From NCBI GenBank assembly GCA_019114845.1, contig DXEU01000101.1, positions 1-35,905 of the forward strand: a stretch of DNA of 35,905 nucleotides, given 5' to 3'. How positions within the stretch are numbered: the stretch's first letter is position 1; each line of letters opens with the position of its first letter. The position numbers and the translations under genes were made by a program. The DNA comes from Candidatus Lachnoclostridium stercoripullorum (GTDB lineage Bacteria; Bacillota; Clostridia; Lachnospirales; Lachnospiraceae). Positions 25,031 through 33,979 of this stretch are shown piece by piece. The notes beneath the pieces are model-generated. The model had not been told where the DNA came from and made no database searches. It was given only the letters and a program-made list of their open reading frames with translations.

Positions 25031-25064
25031 TCGCTCTATGATTGCCTGTATGCTCTCGGCTTTT

Positions 25065-25772
25065 CTATTTTCTCCTGCCCAGCACCCGAACCAGGTACAG
25101 GAACAGATTGATGAAATCCAGATACAGCTCCAGGGCTGCGAAGATGGACGCCTTAGCCGCCATCTCCGGCTTCCCCGCATAGATCTGGTAGAAATCCCGG
25201 ATCTTTCTGGTGTCGTAGGCGGTGATCACCAGGAAGAGGAAGATGCCCACGGTGCAGGCGATCATCTCAAACTGGGCCAGATTGATAAAGATGGACAGAA
25301 TCCAGAAGGCCGCCAGGAACAAAAGCCCGCCCAGCATAAACGGCCGCAGGCGGCTGAAATCCGCATTGGTGGTGTATCCCAGCACCGCCATCACCCCAAA
25401 GAACAGGGCGGTGGCCGCAAACACGAACACCAGGCTGGTCAGCTGATAGAGGATGAACACGGACGAAAACACGATCCCGTTCAGCGCCGCGTAGACGAAG
25501 AACATGGCCCTCGCCATCCCCACGGACATCTTCTCCACCCTGGCGGACAGATAGATCACCACCCCCAGCTCCGCCAGGAGAAGAATCATGGGGAGATAGG
25601 GGATCATAAACACGTAAAGAATGTATCCGCTGAGATACCCGAACATGGCCACCCCGAAGGTCACCAGCAGCCCGGCAAACATCCAGCCGAAGGTCTTGGC
25701 CGTGTAGCGGCCCAGAGACTCCCTGCGGTAGGATTCCGCCGCGGGATAGTATTCATTTCCATTGATATTCAT
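25065..25772 (-). CDS. Bax inhibitor-1 / YccA family membrane protein
   Basis: This 235-residue protein has seven predicted membrane helices and belongs to the Bax inhibitor-1-like family. Some bacterial members act as pH-sensitive calcium leak channels and others (YccA) interact with FtsH. Typical elements are KTFGWMFAGLLVTFGVAMF in the first helix, LNGIVFSSVFILYQ, and the acidic C-terminal segment SIFAALELYLDFINLFLYLVRVLGRR. AGGAGG precedes the ATG. It is the last gene of the run behind the peptide transporter, 66 bp after the cytidylate-kinase-like gene. Its link to that pathway is not clear, and it could simply be carried along. Confidence 0.87.
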   Translation of the reverse strand: MNINGNEYYPAAESYRRESLGRYTAKTFGWMFAGLLVTFGVAMFGYLSGYILYVFMIPYLPMILLLAELGVVIYLSARVEKMSVGMARAMFFVYAALNGIVFSSVFILYQLTSLVFVFAATALFFGVMAVLGYTTNADFSRLRPFMLGGLLFLAAFWILSIFINLAQFEMIACTVGIFLFLVITAYDTRKIRDFYQIYAGKPEMAAKASIFAALELYLDFINLFLYLVRVLGRRK

Positions 25773-25838
25773 AAAACCTGCCTCCTTCCAGCAAGCTCAG
25801 ATAAGGGGAAAATGCTCCCCGAACCCATCCGTCGGGAA

Positions 25839-26507
25839 TTAGAGTTTCCCGATGGATTTCATGTAGTCCTGATACCACTCTTCCCCGAACTTGATGCGCA
25901 TGCACTGGATAATCATCTGCACGCTCTTCTCGTCCCCGGAACGGGCGTTGTTGATGGTGATGTCGTAGTTGACCGGGTTCGTCCAGTAATTTCCGCCGGT
26001 ATAATACTTATAGTAGTCCGCCCGGTACTTATCCGTGCGGGTGATCAGCTCATCCGCCTCCTCCAGGGTGATGTCGTCCATTCTCTCCAGGACTCTCTGC
26101 AGACAGTAGGCCCTGGGAGCCTCCACGTACACGCTGAACACGTTGTCATAGTCCTTCAGAATGTAGTCGGCACATTTTCCCACGATGATGCAGTTCTCGG
26201 AGTCCGCCAGGCTCTCGATGATCTTCCTCTGGAAGTCGAACAGCCGGTCGTCGGACACAAACCGGGACAGATGTCCGCTGGTGTGGAACTTTTTCGGGAG
26301 CTTCAGCAGCTGCTTCTCGATCAGGTTTCCCTGAAGCGTCTCGTCGGCCTCCCGGAAATAGTGCTCCGGGTATCCGCTGTACTGGGATGCCAGCTTTAAA
26401 ATCCGGTTGTCGTAGCTGTGGATGTTGAGTTCATCCGCCAGCTTCGCGGCGATCTGCCGTCCCCCGGAACCAAATCCCCTCGCGATGGTTACAACAAAGT
26501 TTTTCAT
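25839..26507 (-). CDS. Cytidylate kinase-like family protein
   Basis: This 222-residue P-loop-fold protein belongs to the cytidylate-kinase-like (Cytidylate_kin2) family. The N-terminus VTIARGFGSGGRQIAAKLADEL occupies the P-loop position, but the usual lysine-Ser/Thr is replaced by arginine, as in this family generally. Later elements are CIIVGKCADYILKD and the lid-like arginines near RVLERMDDITLEEADELITRTDKYRADYYKYYTG. It is probably not the housekeeping Cmk; no biochemical role is established. The start was placed at the ATG at 26507; an in-frame TTG at 26516 is possible. It lies 22 bp after the amidohydrolase gene. Confidence 0.8.
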   Translation of the reverse strand: MKNFVVTIARGFGSGGRQIAAKLADELNIHSYDNRILKLASQYSGYPEHYFREADETLQGNLIEKQLLKLPKKFHTSGHLSRFVSDDRLFDFQRKIIESLADSENCIIVGKCADYILKDYDNVFSVYVEAPRAYCLQRVLERMDDITLEEADELITRTDKYRADYYKYYTGGNYWTNPVNYDITINNARSGDEKSVQMIIQCMRIKFGEEWYQDYMKSIGKL

Positions 26508-26529
26508 CCCTCTCAAACCCCTTCTACGC

Positions 26530-27675
26530 TTATTTTATTCTCTCTCCGTTGATGACTACCAGTTTCAGCTGAGAAGAAATCTCAAACGGTGATCCGTCAT
26601 AGACTACCACATCCCCGTCCTTGCCCACTTCCAGGGAGCCGACGCGATCGGCAACCCCCAGGTGCTTCGCCGGGTTGATGGTGATGGCCTTCAAGGCCTC
26701 ATAGGGATCCATGCCCGCCTTCACCGCAAAGCCGGCGCAGATGGGAAGGTACTGCTGGGGCGTCACCGGGGCGTCGGTGATGATGGACACCTGGCAGCCG
26801 GCGGCAGCCAGAATGCCGGGCGTCTCCCACGTCTTGTTCTGCAGCTCCACCTTGCTGGCGTGGCCGAAGGACGGTCCCACCGCGCAGGGGAATCCAGCCT
26901 TCACCATCTCATCCACAATCAAGTGTCCCTCCGTGCAGTGCTCCAGAGTCATGTCGATGTCAAACTCCTTGGCGATGCGAATGGCGGTGAGGATATCGTT
27001 GGCCTGATGGGCATGGGCCTTCAGGGGGATCTTCTTCTCCAGCACCGGGATCATGGCCTCCAGCTTCATGTCGAAGGCCGGCTTCTTCAAGGGGTCGTCC
27101 CCCGCCGCAGCCTTTCTCGCCATGTAATCCCTGGTCTTAAACAGCATCTCCCTCAGTTTGGAGGCCGTGGACATGCGGGCGTAGTTGTTCACATCCTTGT
27201 AGCAGCGCTTGGGGTTCTCGCCGAAGGCACACTTCATGGCGATGGGATTCTTCACGATCATATCGTCCACACAGTGGCCGGCTGTCTTTGCCGCGAAGAA
27301 GGTGCCTCCGATCACGTTGGAACTTCCGGGGCCTGTGCCCACACAGGTGACTCCGCCCTTGGCCGCCATGGATACCGACGGATCCATGGGATTGAAGCTG
27401 TCGATGCCCCGCAGCTGGGGAGTGCAGATGTCATTTCTCTCGTTGTAGTCCTGTCCCTCAAAGCCGATGCCGTAGCCGTCCAGCCCCAGATGGCTGTGGG
27501 CGTCCACGAAACCGGGATACACGTCCTTTCCGCAGGCGTCGTAGACTTCCGTTCCCTCCGGAATATCCAGGTTCTTTCCGATGGCCGTGATCTTGCCGCC
27601 GTCCATCAGAATATCTCCCTCGTAGGCTTCCGGATTTACCATGTCATGGATCATTCCGTTTTTAATGCAAAGCAT
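26530..27675 (-). CDS. Amidohydrolase superfamily protein
   Basis: This 381-residue TIM-barrel amidohydrolase has a complete metal site: H60 and H62 in FVDAHSHLGLDG, a candidate lysine in IAMKCAFGENP, HAH in IPLKAHAHQANDI, His in LEHCTEGH and Asp in SIITDAPVTPQQ. It resembles imidazolonepropionase/dihydroorotase-type enzymes of undefined substrate. The C-terminal NPAKHLGVADRVGSLEVGKDGDVVVYDG closes the beta sandwich. AAGGAGGAG precedes the ATG. It lies 44 bp after the HAD gene in the run behind the peptide transporter, suggesting cleavage of an imported amide or cyclic dipeptide-like compound. It is distinct from the amidohydrolase at 3696-4865. Confidence 0.86.
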   Translation of the reverse strand: MLCIKNGMIHDMVNPEAYEGDILMDGGKITAIGKNLDIPEGTEVYDACGKDVYPGFVDAHSHLGLDGYGIGFEGQDYNERNDICTPQLRGIDSFNPMDPSVSMAAKGGVTCVGTGPGSSNVIGGTFFAAKTAGHCVDDMIVKNPIAMKCAFGENPKRCYKDVNNYARMSTASKLREMLFKTRDYMARKAAAGDDPLKKPAFDMKLEAMIPVLEKKIPLKAHAHQANDILTAIRIAKEFDIDMTLEHCTEGHLIVDEMVKAGFPCAVGPSFGHASKVELQNKTWETPGILAAAGCQVSIITDAPVTPQQYLPICAGFAVKAGMDPYEALKAITINPAKHLGVADRVGSLEVGKDGDVVVYDGSPFEISSQLKLVVINGERIK

Positions 27676-27719
27676 GTCCCTCTCCTCCTTTTTCTTTCCA
27701 TTCTACTCCTAAACTGCAC

Positions 27720-28520
27720 TTATTCCAACAGATATTTTTCAAAATAGTGGGCGACGCCGTTGTCCGTCACATCGTCGGTCACCGCCTCGGCCACCGCCTT
27801 CAGCTCGTCGATGGCGTTTCCCATGGCGATGCCGTGGCCCACCAGCTCAAACATTTCTATATCGTTGATGCCGTCGCCGAAGGCGTAGGTGTTCTCCCTG
27901 GGGATTCCCAGCCTCTCATACATGTACTGGACGCCCGTGCCCTTCTTGAAGCCCTTGCGGTAGACGTCCATGCGGATGATCCCCGTCTCGTAGGCCACCA
28001 TGGTGCACATGTCGTCCAGGGCCGCGTAGGCCCCCCGCAGATCCTCCACATTCTTGAACATCACGCAGCAGGCGATGAGATCCATGGAGTCCGCGTCCAG
28101 CTTCTCGATCAGGTTGGCCGGCTTCTCCGTAGTGTGGGAAAATGCCTTCCGGTGCCTCTGGATGTACTCATCCTCCCAGCAGTCACACCAGCTGTTTTGA
28201 TGGCTGTGATACATGCATCGGCCGTCGTATTTTTGGAACACCTCTATCAGCCGCCTCACCTCGTCGGCGGTGAAGAGGTCGTTGACCAGCACCTGGCCGT
28301 CATAGACGATATAGTGCCCGTCCTCCCCCACAAAGCCGTCAAAGTGGAGATCGTCCGCCTGAAACGGCAGGGCTCCTCTGGAAGTGGCCACAAAGATCAG
28401 GTTTCCCTGGGCCTGGAACTGGTTCAGCGCCCGGATCGTCTCCTCCGTCGGGCTCATCAGCCCCGTGGGCACGTTGATCAGCGTCCCGTCGATATCAAAA
28501 AATGCAATTTTCTTATCCAT
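27720..28520 (-). CDS. HAD superfamily Cof-type phosphatase
   Basis: This 266-residue haloacid-dehalogenase-type hydrolase of the Cof (IIB) subfamily probably removes phosphate from a small metabolite. Motif I is FFDIDGTLI (nucleophile D9, acid/base D11); motif II is FVATSRG; the C-terminal motif IV is AFGDGINDIEMFELVG. The cap domain lies between about residues 85 and 185. GGGGGA precedes the ATG. It is 22 bp after the M20 hydrolase gene and probably co-transcribed. Confidence 0.9.
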   Translation of the reverse strand: MDKKIAFFDIDGTLINVPTGLMSPTEETIRALNQFQAQGNLIFVATSRGALPFQADDLHFDGFVGEDGHYIVYDGQVLVNDLFTADEVRRLIEVFQKYDGRCMYHSHQNSWCDCWEDEYIQRHRKAFSHTTEKPANLIEKLDADSMDLIACCVMFKNVEDLRGAYAALDDMCTMVAYETGIIRMDVYRKGFKKGTGVQYMYERLGIPRENTYAFGDGINDIEMFELVGHGIAMGNAIDELKAVAEAVTDDVTDNGVAHYFEKYLLE

Positions 28521-28542
28521 CTCAATCCCCCAAAATCATCGG

Positions 28543-29904
28543 TCAGCCGCAGAAATCCAGGGTCACTGTCCCGTCATCGTTGTAGCGCACCGCCTCTTTG
28601 CTCATCTCCAGCCTGTCGATGGCCGCCAGGTACTCTTCCTTGGACTTAAAATAGGGCTTGGACTCCGCCAGCACCCTCTTTGCCAGGGCCGCCCCGTCCG
28701 TCAGCAGCATATCCGCCGCCACCGCCAGACACTGGGCGGGCCGCACGCAGGCCAGCTCCTTGTCCTGGATGTAGTAGTCGCAGCCGTGGCCCGTGCCCAC
28801 CGCCCCGGAGGCGTGGGGGTGAACCGCCGGCATGATGGCTGACACATCCCCCATATCCGTGCAGCCGGTGCCCCAGTTTTCATTCCGGTCCACGCTGTCC
28901 GGCCCGGCCACCGCCTCCATGGCTGCCTGCACCACGTCGGACATGAGGGGATCGTTGTTTAAGGGGAAGTACCCCGGCCGGTCGTTTAACTCCAGGCGGC
29001 AGCCGATGGAGGCCGCCGCGCCCGCCAGGGCCAGATTCACCTTCTTGTTATATTTGTAAATGCTCTCGTAGGAGGCGCCTCTCACATAGCTCTCCACCTT
29101 CGCGGCCTCCGGGATGGCGTTCACCGCAAGTCCAGCCTCGGTGATGATGGGGTGGAAGCGGATGTGCTCCCCGTCCACGAAGGTCTCCCGGATGGCGTTC
29201 ACCGCGTTTAAGCCGCAGGTGGCGGCGTAGAGGGCGTTGACCCCCTGCTCCGGCGCCCCGCCGGCGTGGGCGGACACACCCTTGAAGAGAATGTTCTTGG
29301 TGACGCAGCCGTTGCAGCCGGCGTTGATGTTTAAGCTCTTCCCATCCTTCAGGCTACCGGAGTGGATCATCATGGCCATATCCACCCCGTCCAGGTAGCC
29401 CCGGTAGATGAACTCCACCTTGCCGCCGTAGTAGCGGATGACGCCCTTCTTCCTCAGCTCCTCCCGGTAGCCCAGCTCGATGAGCTCCTCCGCCGGGACC
29501 GCGATGAATCGGATGGAACCGCACATCCCGTCCAGTGCCCCCGGCTCCTTAAACGCTGCGGCCACCCCCACCAGGGTGGCGCACTGGGCGTTGTGCCCGC
29601 AGGCGTGTACCGCCGCCGTCTCCGGGTCGGCATCCGGGTGATTTCTCACAATCAGGGAATCCAGCTCCCCCAGGATGGCCACCTTCGGGCCAGGTCTCCC
29701 CGTGTCCAGATCCGCGTAAAAGCCGGGGATATTTCCCGCCATCACCGGCTCATAGCCCAGCTCGCGAAACTGCTTTTCCATATACGCCGAGGTCTTCCAC
29801 TCCCGGTAGCCCGTCTCCGGGTTCTCCCAGATGTAATCCGCCGTCCCGACGATCCGCTCTCTGTGCTTCGCCGTCATCTGCGCCAGCTGCTGTGCTCTCT
29901 CCAT
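28543..29904 (-). CDS. M20 family metallo-amidohydrolase (AbgB-related)
   Basis: This 453-residue M20 hydrolase belongs to the same broad AbgA/AbgB group as the gene at 19959-21404. Metal-site elements are AVHACGHNAQCATLVG, the catalytic Glu in PAEELIELG, His in MMIHSGSLKDG and the domain motif SAHAGGAPEQGVNALYA. The C-terminal TGCTDMGDVSAIMPAVHPHASG parallels the AbgB motif. GGAGG is nine bases before the ATG. It follows the peptide-transporter ATPase by 31 bp and so may process imported peptides or N-acyl amino acids in the cytoplasm. Confidence 0.9.
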   Translation of the reverse strand: MERAQQLAQMTAKHRERIVGTADYIWENPETGYREWKTSAYMEKQFRELGYEPVMAGNIPGFYADLDTGRPGPKVAILGELDSLIVRNHPDADPETAAVHACGHNAQCATLVGVAAAFKEPGALDGMCGSIRFIAVPAEELIELGYREELRKKGVIRYYGGKVEFIYRGYLDGVDMAMMIHSGSLKDGKSLNINAGCNGCVTKNILFKGVSAHAGGAPEQGVNALYAATCGLNAVNAIRETFVDGEHIRFHPIITEAGLAVNAIPEAAKVESYVRGASYESIYKYNKKVNLALAGAAASIGCRLELNDRPGYFPLNNDPLMSDVVQAAMEAVAGPDSVDRNENWGTGCTDMGDVSAIMPAVHPHASGAVGTGHGCDYYIQDKELACVRPAQCLAVAADMLLTDGAALAKRVLAESKPYFKSKEEYLAAIDRLEMSKEAVRYNDDGTVTLDFCG

Positions 29905-29935
29905 GAAAAACGCCTCCTATCTCCTCGTATATCTC

Positions 29936-30913
29936 CTACTCGTACAGGAAGCAGGCCACCATGTGGTGGTCGCCCACATCCTTCAGCTTGGGAATCTCCT
30001 TCTTGCACCGCTCTGTACAGTTGGGGCAGCGGCTGGCCAGAGGACAGCCCACCTGATCCCCGATGGGGCTGGGGATGTCGCCGTGCAGGGGCATTCTCTC
30101 CTTCTTCTCAAAGGGGCTCTCCGGCGGAATGGCCGACAGAAGCGCCTTCGTGTAGGGATGAAGGGGGTTGGAGTAAATTCCATGGGCCGTGTAGGTCTCC
30201 ATGATCCGTCCCAGATACATGATGATGATCCGGTCACTGATGTATTTGATGATACCCAGGTCGTGGGAGATGAAAACGTAGGTCAGCTTTCTCTCCTGCT
30301 GGATCTTCTTGAACAGGTTGATAACCTGAGCCTGGATGGAAACGTCCAGGGCGGATACCGGCTCGTCGCAGACGATGAGTTCCGGTGAGATGGACAGGGC
30401 TCTGGCGATGTTCACCCTCTGTCTCTGTCCGCCGGAGAACTCGTGGGGGTAGCGCTCCATGTGCTGAACGTCCAGTCCCACCTCCTGCAGAGCCTCCAGG
30501 GCCCGCTGATGGCGCTCTCTGGAGTTCTCGCCCAGGCCATGCACTTTCATGGCCTCCTCAATGGAGTAGGAGGCCGTCTTCCTGGGATCCAGGGAAGAGT
30601 AGGGATCCTGGAAAATCATCTGGATGTTTCTCCGGGCATTCCGGCGCTTCTCGCCGGTCATCTGCCACAGATCCTCGCCTTTGTAGAGGATCGTCCCGGA
30701 GGTGGGCTTGTGCAGCTGCACCAGGCAGCGGCCCAGGGTAGATTTTCCGCAGCCGGACTCGCCGATGATTCCAAGGGTCTCCCCCTCATAGATCTCGAAG
30801 GAGACGTCGCTGAGGGCGTGGAGCATTTTCTTGGGCTCCATGAGCTTCTTGCCATGGATCACAAACTCTTTATTCAGGTTTTCCACCTGCATAATGACTT
30901 TCTTATCTTCCAT
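29936..30913 (-). CDS. Peptide ABC transporter ATP-binding protein (OppF/DppF type)
   Basis: This 325-residue ATPase shows Walker A in GIIGESGCGKSTLGRCL, signature FSGGQRQRVNIARAL, Walker B LIVCDEPVSALDVS and the H-loop FISHDLGI. The C-terminal oligopeptide-transporter extension has the cysteine-rich GCPLASRCPNCTERCKKE. The ATG at 30913 is favoured over that at 30919 because GGGGAGGT is better spaced from it. It overlaps the end of the OppD-type gene by about 11 bp. Confidence 0.92.
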   Translation of the reverse strand: MEDKKVIMQVENLNKEFVIHGKKLMEPKKMLHALSDVSFEIYEGETLGIIGESGCGKSTLGRCLVQLHKPTSGTILYKGEDLWQMTGEKRRNARRNIQMIFQDPYSSLDPRKTASYSIEEAMKVHGLGENSRERHQRALEALQEVGLDVQHMERYPHEFSGGQRQRVNIARALSISPELIVCDEPVSALDVSIQAQVINLFKKIQQERKLTYVFISHDLGIIKYISDRIIIMYLGRIMETYTAHGIYSNPLHPYTKALLSAIPPESPFEKKERMPLHGDIPSPIGDQVGCPLASRCPNCTERCKKEIPKLKDVGDHHMVACFLYE

Positions 30914-31928
30914 CTCCATTTACCTCCCCTCTCTTCAGCTGTTTCTCGCCGTTCTGTCTGTGGCAGGCCACAAAATGTCCCGGCTTCACCTCCACCAGGG
31001 GCGGCACAGCCTCCCGGCAGATGTCCTGCACGTAGGGACACCGGTTATAGAAGTTGCAGCAGTAGCCCGTCAGCCGCAGATCCGGCGGCGTTCCAGGGAT
31101 GGTCACAAGGGCCTCTTTGGAGGAGCTGCTGAGCTTCGGCATGGAGTCCAGAAGTCCCCAGGTGTAGGGGTGCAGCGGCTCCTTGTAAAGAGTCTTGGTG
31201 TCCGCGTACTCCACCGTGTTGCCGGCGTACATCACCATCACCGTGTCGCACATCTCCCAGACCACGCCCAGGTTGTGGGTGATCAGAAGAATGGCCGTAT
31301 TCATCTTGTCCTGGAGATCCTTCAGGAGCTCCAGCACCTGGGCCTGCACCGTCACATCCAGGGCGGTGGTGGGCTCGTCGGCGATGATCAGCTTCGGGTT
31401 GCCGCAGACGGCCATGGCGATGATCACGCGCTGGCACATACCGCCGGAGAGCTCGTGGGGGTACGCCTCCATCCGCTTCTCCGCCTCGGGGATGCCCACC
31501 AGCTTCAAGGCCTCCACCGCCTGCTTCCAGGCCTCCTTCTTGCTCACCTTGTGGTGCTCCCGGATCATCTCCACCATCTGGTGGCCGATCTTGAACACCG
31601 GGTCCAGGGAGGTCATGGGGTTCTGGAAAATCATGCAGCACTCGTCTCCCCGGAACTTTAACAGATCCTTCTGGGAGAGCTTCAACAGGTCAATCCCCTC
31701 GAAGGTGATGCTGCCCTCCACGATCTTAGCCGTCTTGGAAGGCATCAGGCGCATCACGGAGGAGCTGGTCACGCTCTTTCCCGAGCCGGACTCGCCCACG
31801 ATTCCCATGGTCTCGCCCTGCTTTAAGGTAAAGCTCACGCCGTCCACCGCCTTGGTCACGCCGCTGGCCTGATAAAAATAGGTTTTCAGTCCTTCTACTT
31901 TTAAGATTACATCGTTGTTTTCGCTCAT
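30903..31928 (-). CDS. Peptide ABC transporter ATP-binding protein (OppD/DppD type)
   Basis: This is the second ATPase of the transporter, 341 residues. It shows Walker A in GIVGESGSGKSVTSSSVMRL, signature ELSGGMCQRVIIAMAV (Cys in place of the usual Arg/Gln after GGM), Walker B LIIADEPTTALDVT and the H-loop LLITHNLGVV. The C-terminal extension GYCCNFYNRCPYVQDIC is typical. An open frame extends 45 codons upstream into the permease gene; the true ATG at 31928 has GGAGG eight bases before it. Confidence 0.92.
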   Translation of the reverse strand: MSENNDVILKVEGLKTYFYQASGVTKAVDGVSFTLKQGETMGIVGESGSGKSVTSSSVMRLMPSKTAKIVEGSITFEGIDLLKLSQKDLLKFRGDECCMIFQNPMTSLDPVFKIGHQMVEMIREHHKVSKKEAWKQAVEALKLVGIPEAEKRMEAYPHELSGGMCQRVIIAMAVCGNPKLIIADEPTTALDVTVQAQVLELLKDLQDKMNTAILLITHNLGVVWEMCDTVMVMYAGNTVEYADTKTLYKEPLHPYTWGLLDSMPKLSSSSKEALVTIPGTPPDLRLTGYCCNFYNRCPYVQDICREAVPPLVEVKPGHFVACHRQNGEKQLKRGEVNGDGR

Positions 31929-31939
31929 AGACGTCCCTC

Positions 31940-32845
31940 CTACTGCTTCATCTTCGGATCCATGATGTCGCGGATGCCGTCGCCCAGCAGATTGAATCCG
32001 ATTACCGTCACAAGAATAAAGAGTCCGGCCGTCGTCGCCACATGAGGTGCTGTGGTCAGGCACTCACGGCCAACCCGCAGAATACTTCCCCAGGATGCTG
32101 TGGGAAGCGCGATTCCCAGGCCCAGGAAGCTCAGAGACGCCTCAGAGATGATGGCGCTGGCCACACGAAGGGTCGCGTACACGATAATCTGGGATACACA
32201 GTTGGGAAGAATGTGGAGGAACAGCAGCCGGATATCCGACACCCCCACCACCCGGCAGGCGTTGCAGTATTCCTCCTCCTTCACAATCACCACCTGGCCC
32301 CTGGTCACCCGGGCGAAGCTGGGCACATTGGCGATACCGATGGCCAGAATCACGTTCCAGATGCCGTTTCCAAGGACGGTGATCAGAATCATGGCTAACA
32401 GAATGAACGGGTAGGAAAACATACCGTCCATAAATCTCATCAGCACCACATCCAGCCAGCCGCCGAAATATCCGGCCAGCAGCCCGATGAAAACGCCGAT
32501 CACGGCGCCCACGATGGTGGCGCCCACGGCTACGATCAGGGATACCCGCGCGCCGTAGAGGATGCGGGAGAGAATGTCTCTGCCCAGATCATCCGTGCCC
32601 AGCAGGTGCCCCGGGAATCCGATTCCCTTGTAGGGGATGGCGGGGGCGATGGCGTTGGGGTCGTAGGGCGCCAGCAGGGGCGCGAACACCGCCAGGAACA
32701 CCATCACGCACACGATGACAAAACCGAGGACCGCAGACCGGTTCCGTTTTAATTTATTCCAAGCATTGTTGGCCTTCCTCTCCTTCTTGAGGATGGCCAT
32801 ATTGGCCTCGCGGCCAAGCATATCCTGTCTCTTCTTCTCCGGCAT
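31940..32845 (-). CDS. Peptide ABC transporter permease (OppC/DppC type)
   Basis: This 301-residue inner membrane subunit has an N-terminal cytoplasmic helix (KKERKANNAWNKLKRNRSAVLGF), about six membrane helices, and the EAA loop around ACRVVGVSDIRLLFLHILPNC. The GTG at 32854 overlaps the previous stop as GTGA, but the ATG at 32845 is better spaced from AAGGAG and is preferred. The pair of permeases is heterodimeric. Confidence 0.92.
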   Translation of the reverse strand: MPEKKRQDMLGREANMAILKKERKANNAWNKLKRNRSAVLGFVIVCVMVFLAVFAPLLAPYDPNAIAPAIPYKGIGFPGHLLGTDDLGRDILSRILYGARVSLIVAVGATIVGAVIGVFIGLLAGYFGGWLDVVLMRFMDGMFSYPFILLAMILITVLGNGIWNVILAIGIANVPSFARVTRGQVVIVKEEEYCNACRVVGVSDIRLLFLHILPNCVSQIIVYATLRVASAIISEASLSFLGLGIALPTASWGSILRVGRECLTTAPHVATTAGLFILVTVIGFNLLGDGIRDIMDPKMKQ

Positions 32846-32850
32846 ACGAA

Positions 32851-33795
32851 TCACGCTCCTTTAACCTTCGGGTTCAGCACCATATACGCAATATCCACCA
32901 GCATGTTGCAGAACACAAACATAATGGCAGAAAAGAGCACTGCGCCCTGAATCAGGGAATAGTCCCGGTTGTTGATTGCTGTGTTGATCATGGTTCCCAT
33001 GCCAGGCCAGGAGAAGATGCCCTCCGTGATGATGGCTCCCGTGAAGGTGCCGGCGATCTGAAGGCCCAGAACCGTCACCAGGGGCGGCAGGGCGTTCTTT
33101 AAGCTGTGAAGGCAGATTACCTTCCACTCCCTCACGCCTCTGGCCCGCAGGCAGCGCACGTAATCACTGCTCAGGGTCTCCACCATGCTGGAACGGATGG
33201 TTCTGGCAAAGGTGGCCATGGGGGTTGACGCAAGGCAGAGGCAGGGCAGGATCATGTGACTGATCACATCCCCGATTCCCTTGCTCATATCACCCATTCC
33301 CATTACCGGCAGCAGGTTCATCTTTACGGAGAACTGCAGCACCAGCATCAGGGCCAGCCAGAAGTTGGGGAGCGACACGCCCACCAAGGCCAGAAGCATT
33401 ACGACGTAGTCCACAATGGTATTTTGTTTGACGGCCGCTAGGATTCCCAAGGTGGTTCCTATGGTGGCCGCGATGGCCAGGGCCACCAGGGTCAGGGAGA
33501 TGGTGTTGGGGATACGTGAAATAATCAGTCCCAGCACATCCTGTCTGTAGCTGTAAGAATAGCCGAAATCACCCTTTGCCAGATCGCCCAGATATAAAGC
33601 GTACTGCTCCGGCAGGCTCTTATCCAGGTTCATCTCCGCCCGCAGGTTGGCGATGTCCTCATCTGTGGCTTCAATTCCCAGGATTGCCACCGCCGGATCT
33701 CCGGGAAGCATTCTGGTCAGGCAGAAGGTGATGGTCACTACGATGAGCAGTGTAGGGATCATCTGCAGGATCCTCTTCAAGATCAGTTTTGCCAT
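32851..33795 (-). CDS. Peptide ABC transporter permease (OppB/DppB type)
   Basis: This 314-residue inner membrane subunit begins with the typical KRILQMIPTLLIVVTITFCLTRMLPGDPA. It contains about six helices and the EAA coupling loop RARGVREWKVICLHSLKNALPPL. It is the first gene after the intra-operon terminator, so its expression depends on read-through or a weak local promoter that I could not identify. Confidence 0.92.
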   Translation of the reverse strand: MAKLILKRILQMIPTLLIVVTITFCLTRMLPGDPAVAILGIEATDEDIANLRAEMNLDKSLPEQYALYLGDLAKGDFGYSYSYRQDVLGLIISRIPNTISLTLVALAIAATIGTTLGILAAVKQNTIVDYVVMLLALVGVSLPNFWLALMLVLQFSVKMNLLPVMGMGDMSKGIGDVISHMILPCLCLASTPMATFARTIRSSMVETLSSDYVRCLRARGVREWKVICLHSLKNALPPLVTVLGLQIAGTFTGAIITEGIFSWPGMGTMINTAINNRDYSLIQGAVLFSAIMFVFCNMLVDIAYMVLNPKVKGA

Positions 33796-33887
33796 ACAAA
33801 TTCCTCTTTTCTAAATGAACATACCGCTTTTCGCGGCGACATCAAATAAAGTGTGCGCGGTGTGAGCGCGGCAGTCTCTCGCCAGGC

Positions 33888-33938
33888 AAAAAGAGAAGCA
33901 GAGACGGCAGGGAGCATTTTTTCTCTCTGCCTCTCTGC
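33888..33938 (-). terminator. Strong intra-operon terminator between binding protein and permeases
   Basis: GCAGAGA-C-GGCAGGGAG (33898-33914) pairs with CTCTCTGCC-TCTCTGC (33923-33938) over about 16 bp with one bulge. On the minus strand it is followed by TTCTCTTTTT. This lets the binding protein be made in excess over the membrane complex, as is common for ABC importers. The rest of 33796-33979 holds no gene. Confidence 0.85.
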
Positions 33939-33979
33939 ATTCTTCACTCAGGCTGCTGCCTGCCTGTTCTCGTCAAATG

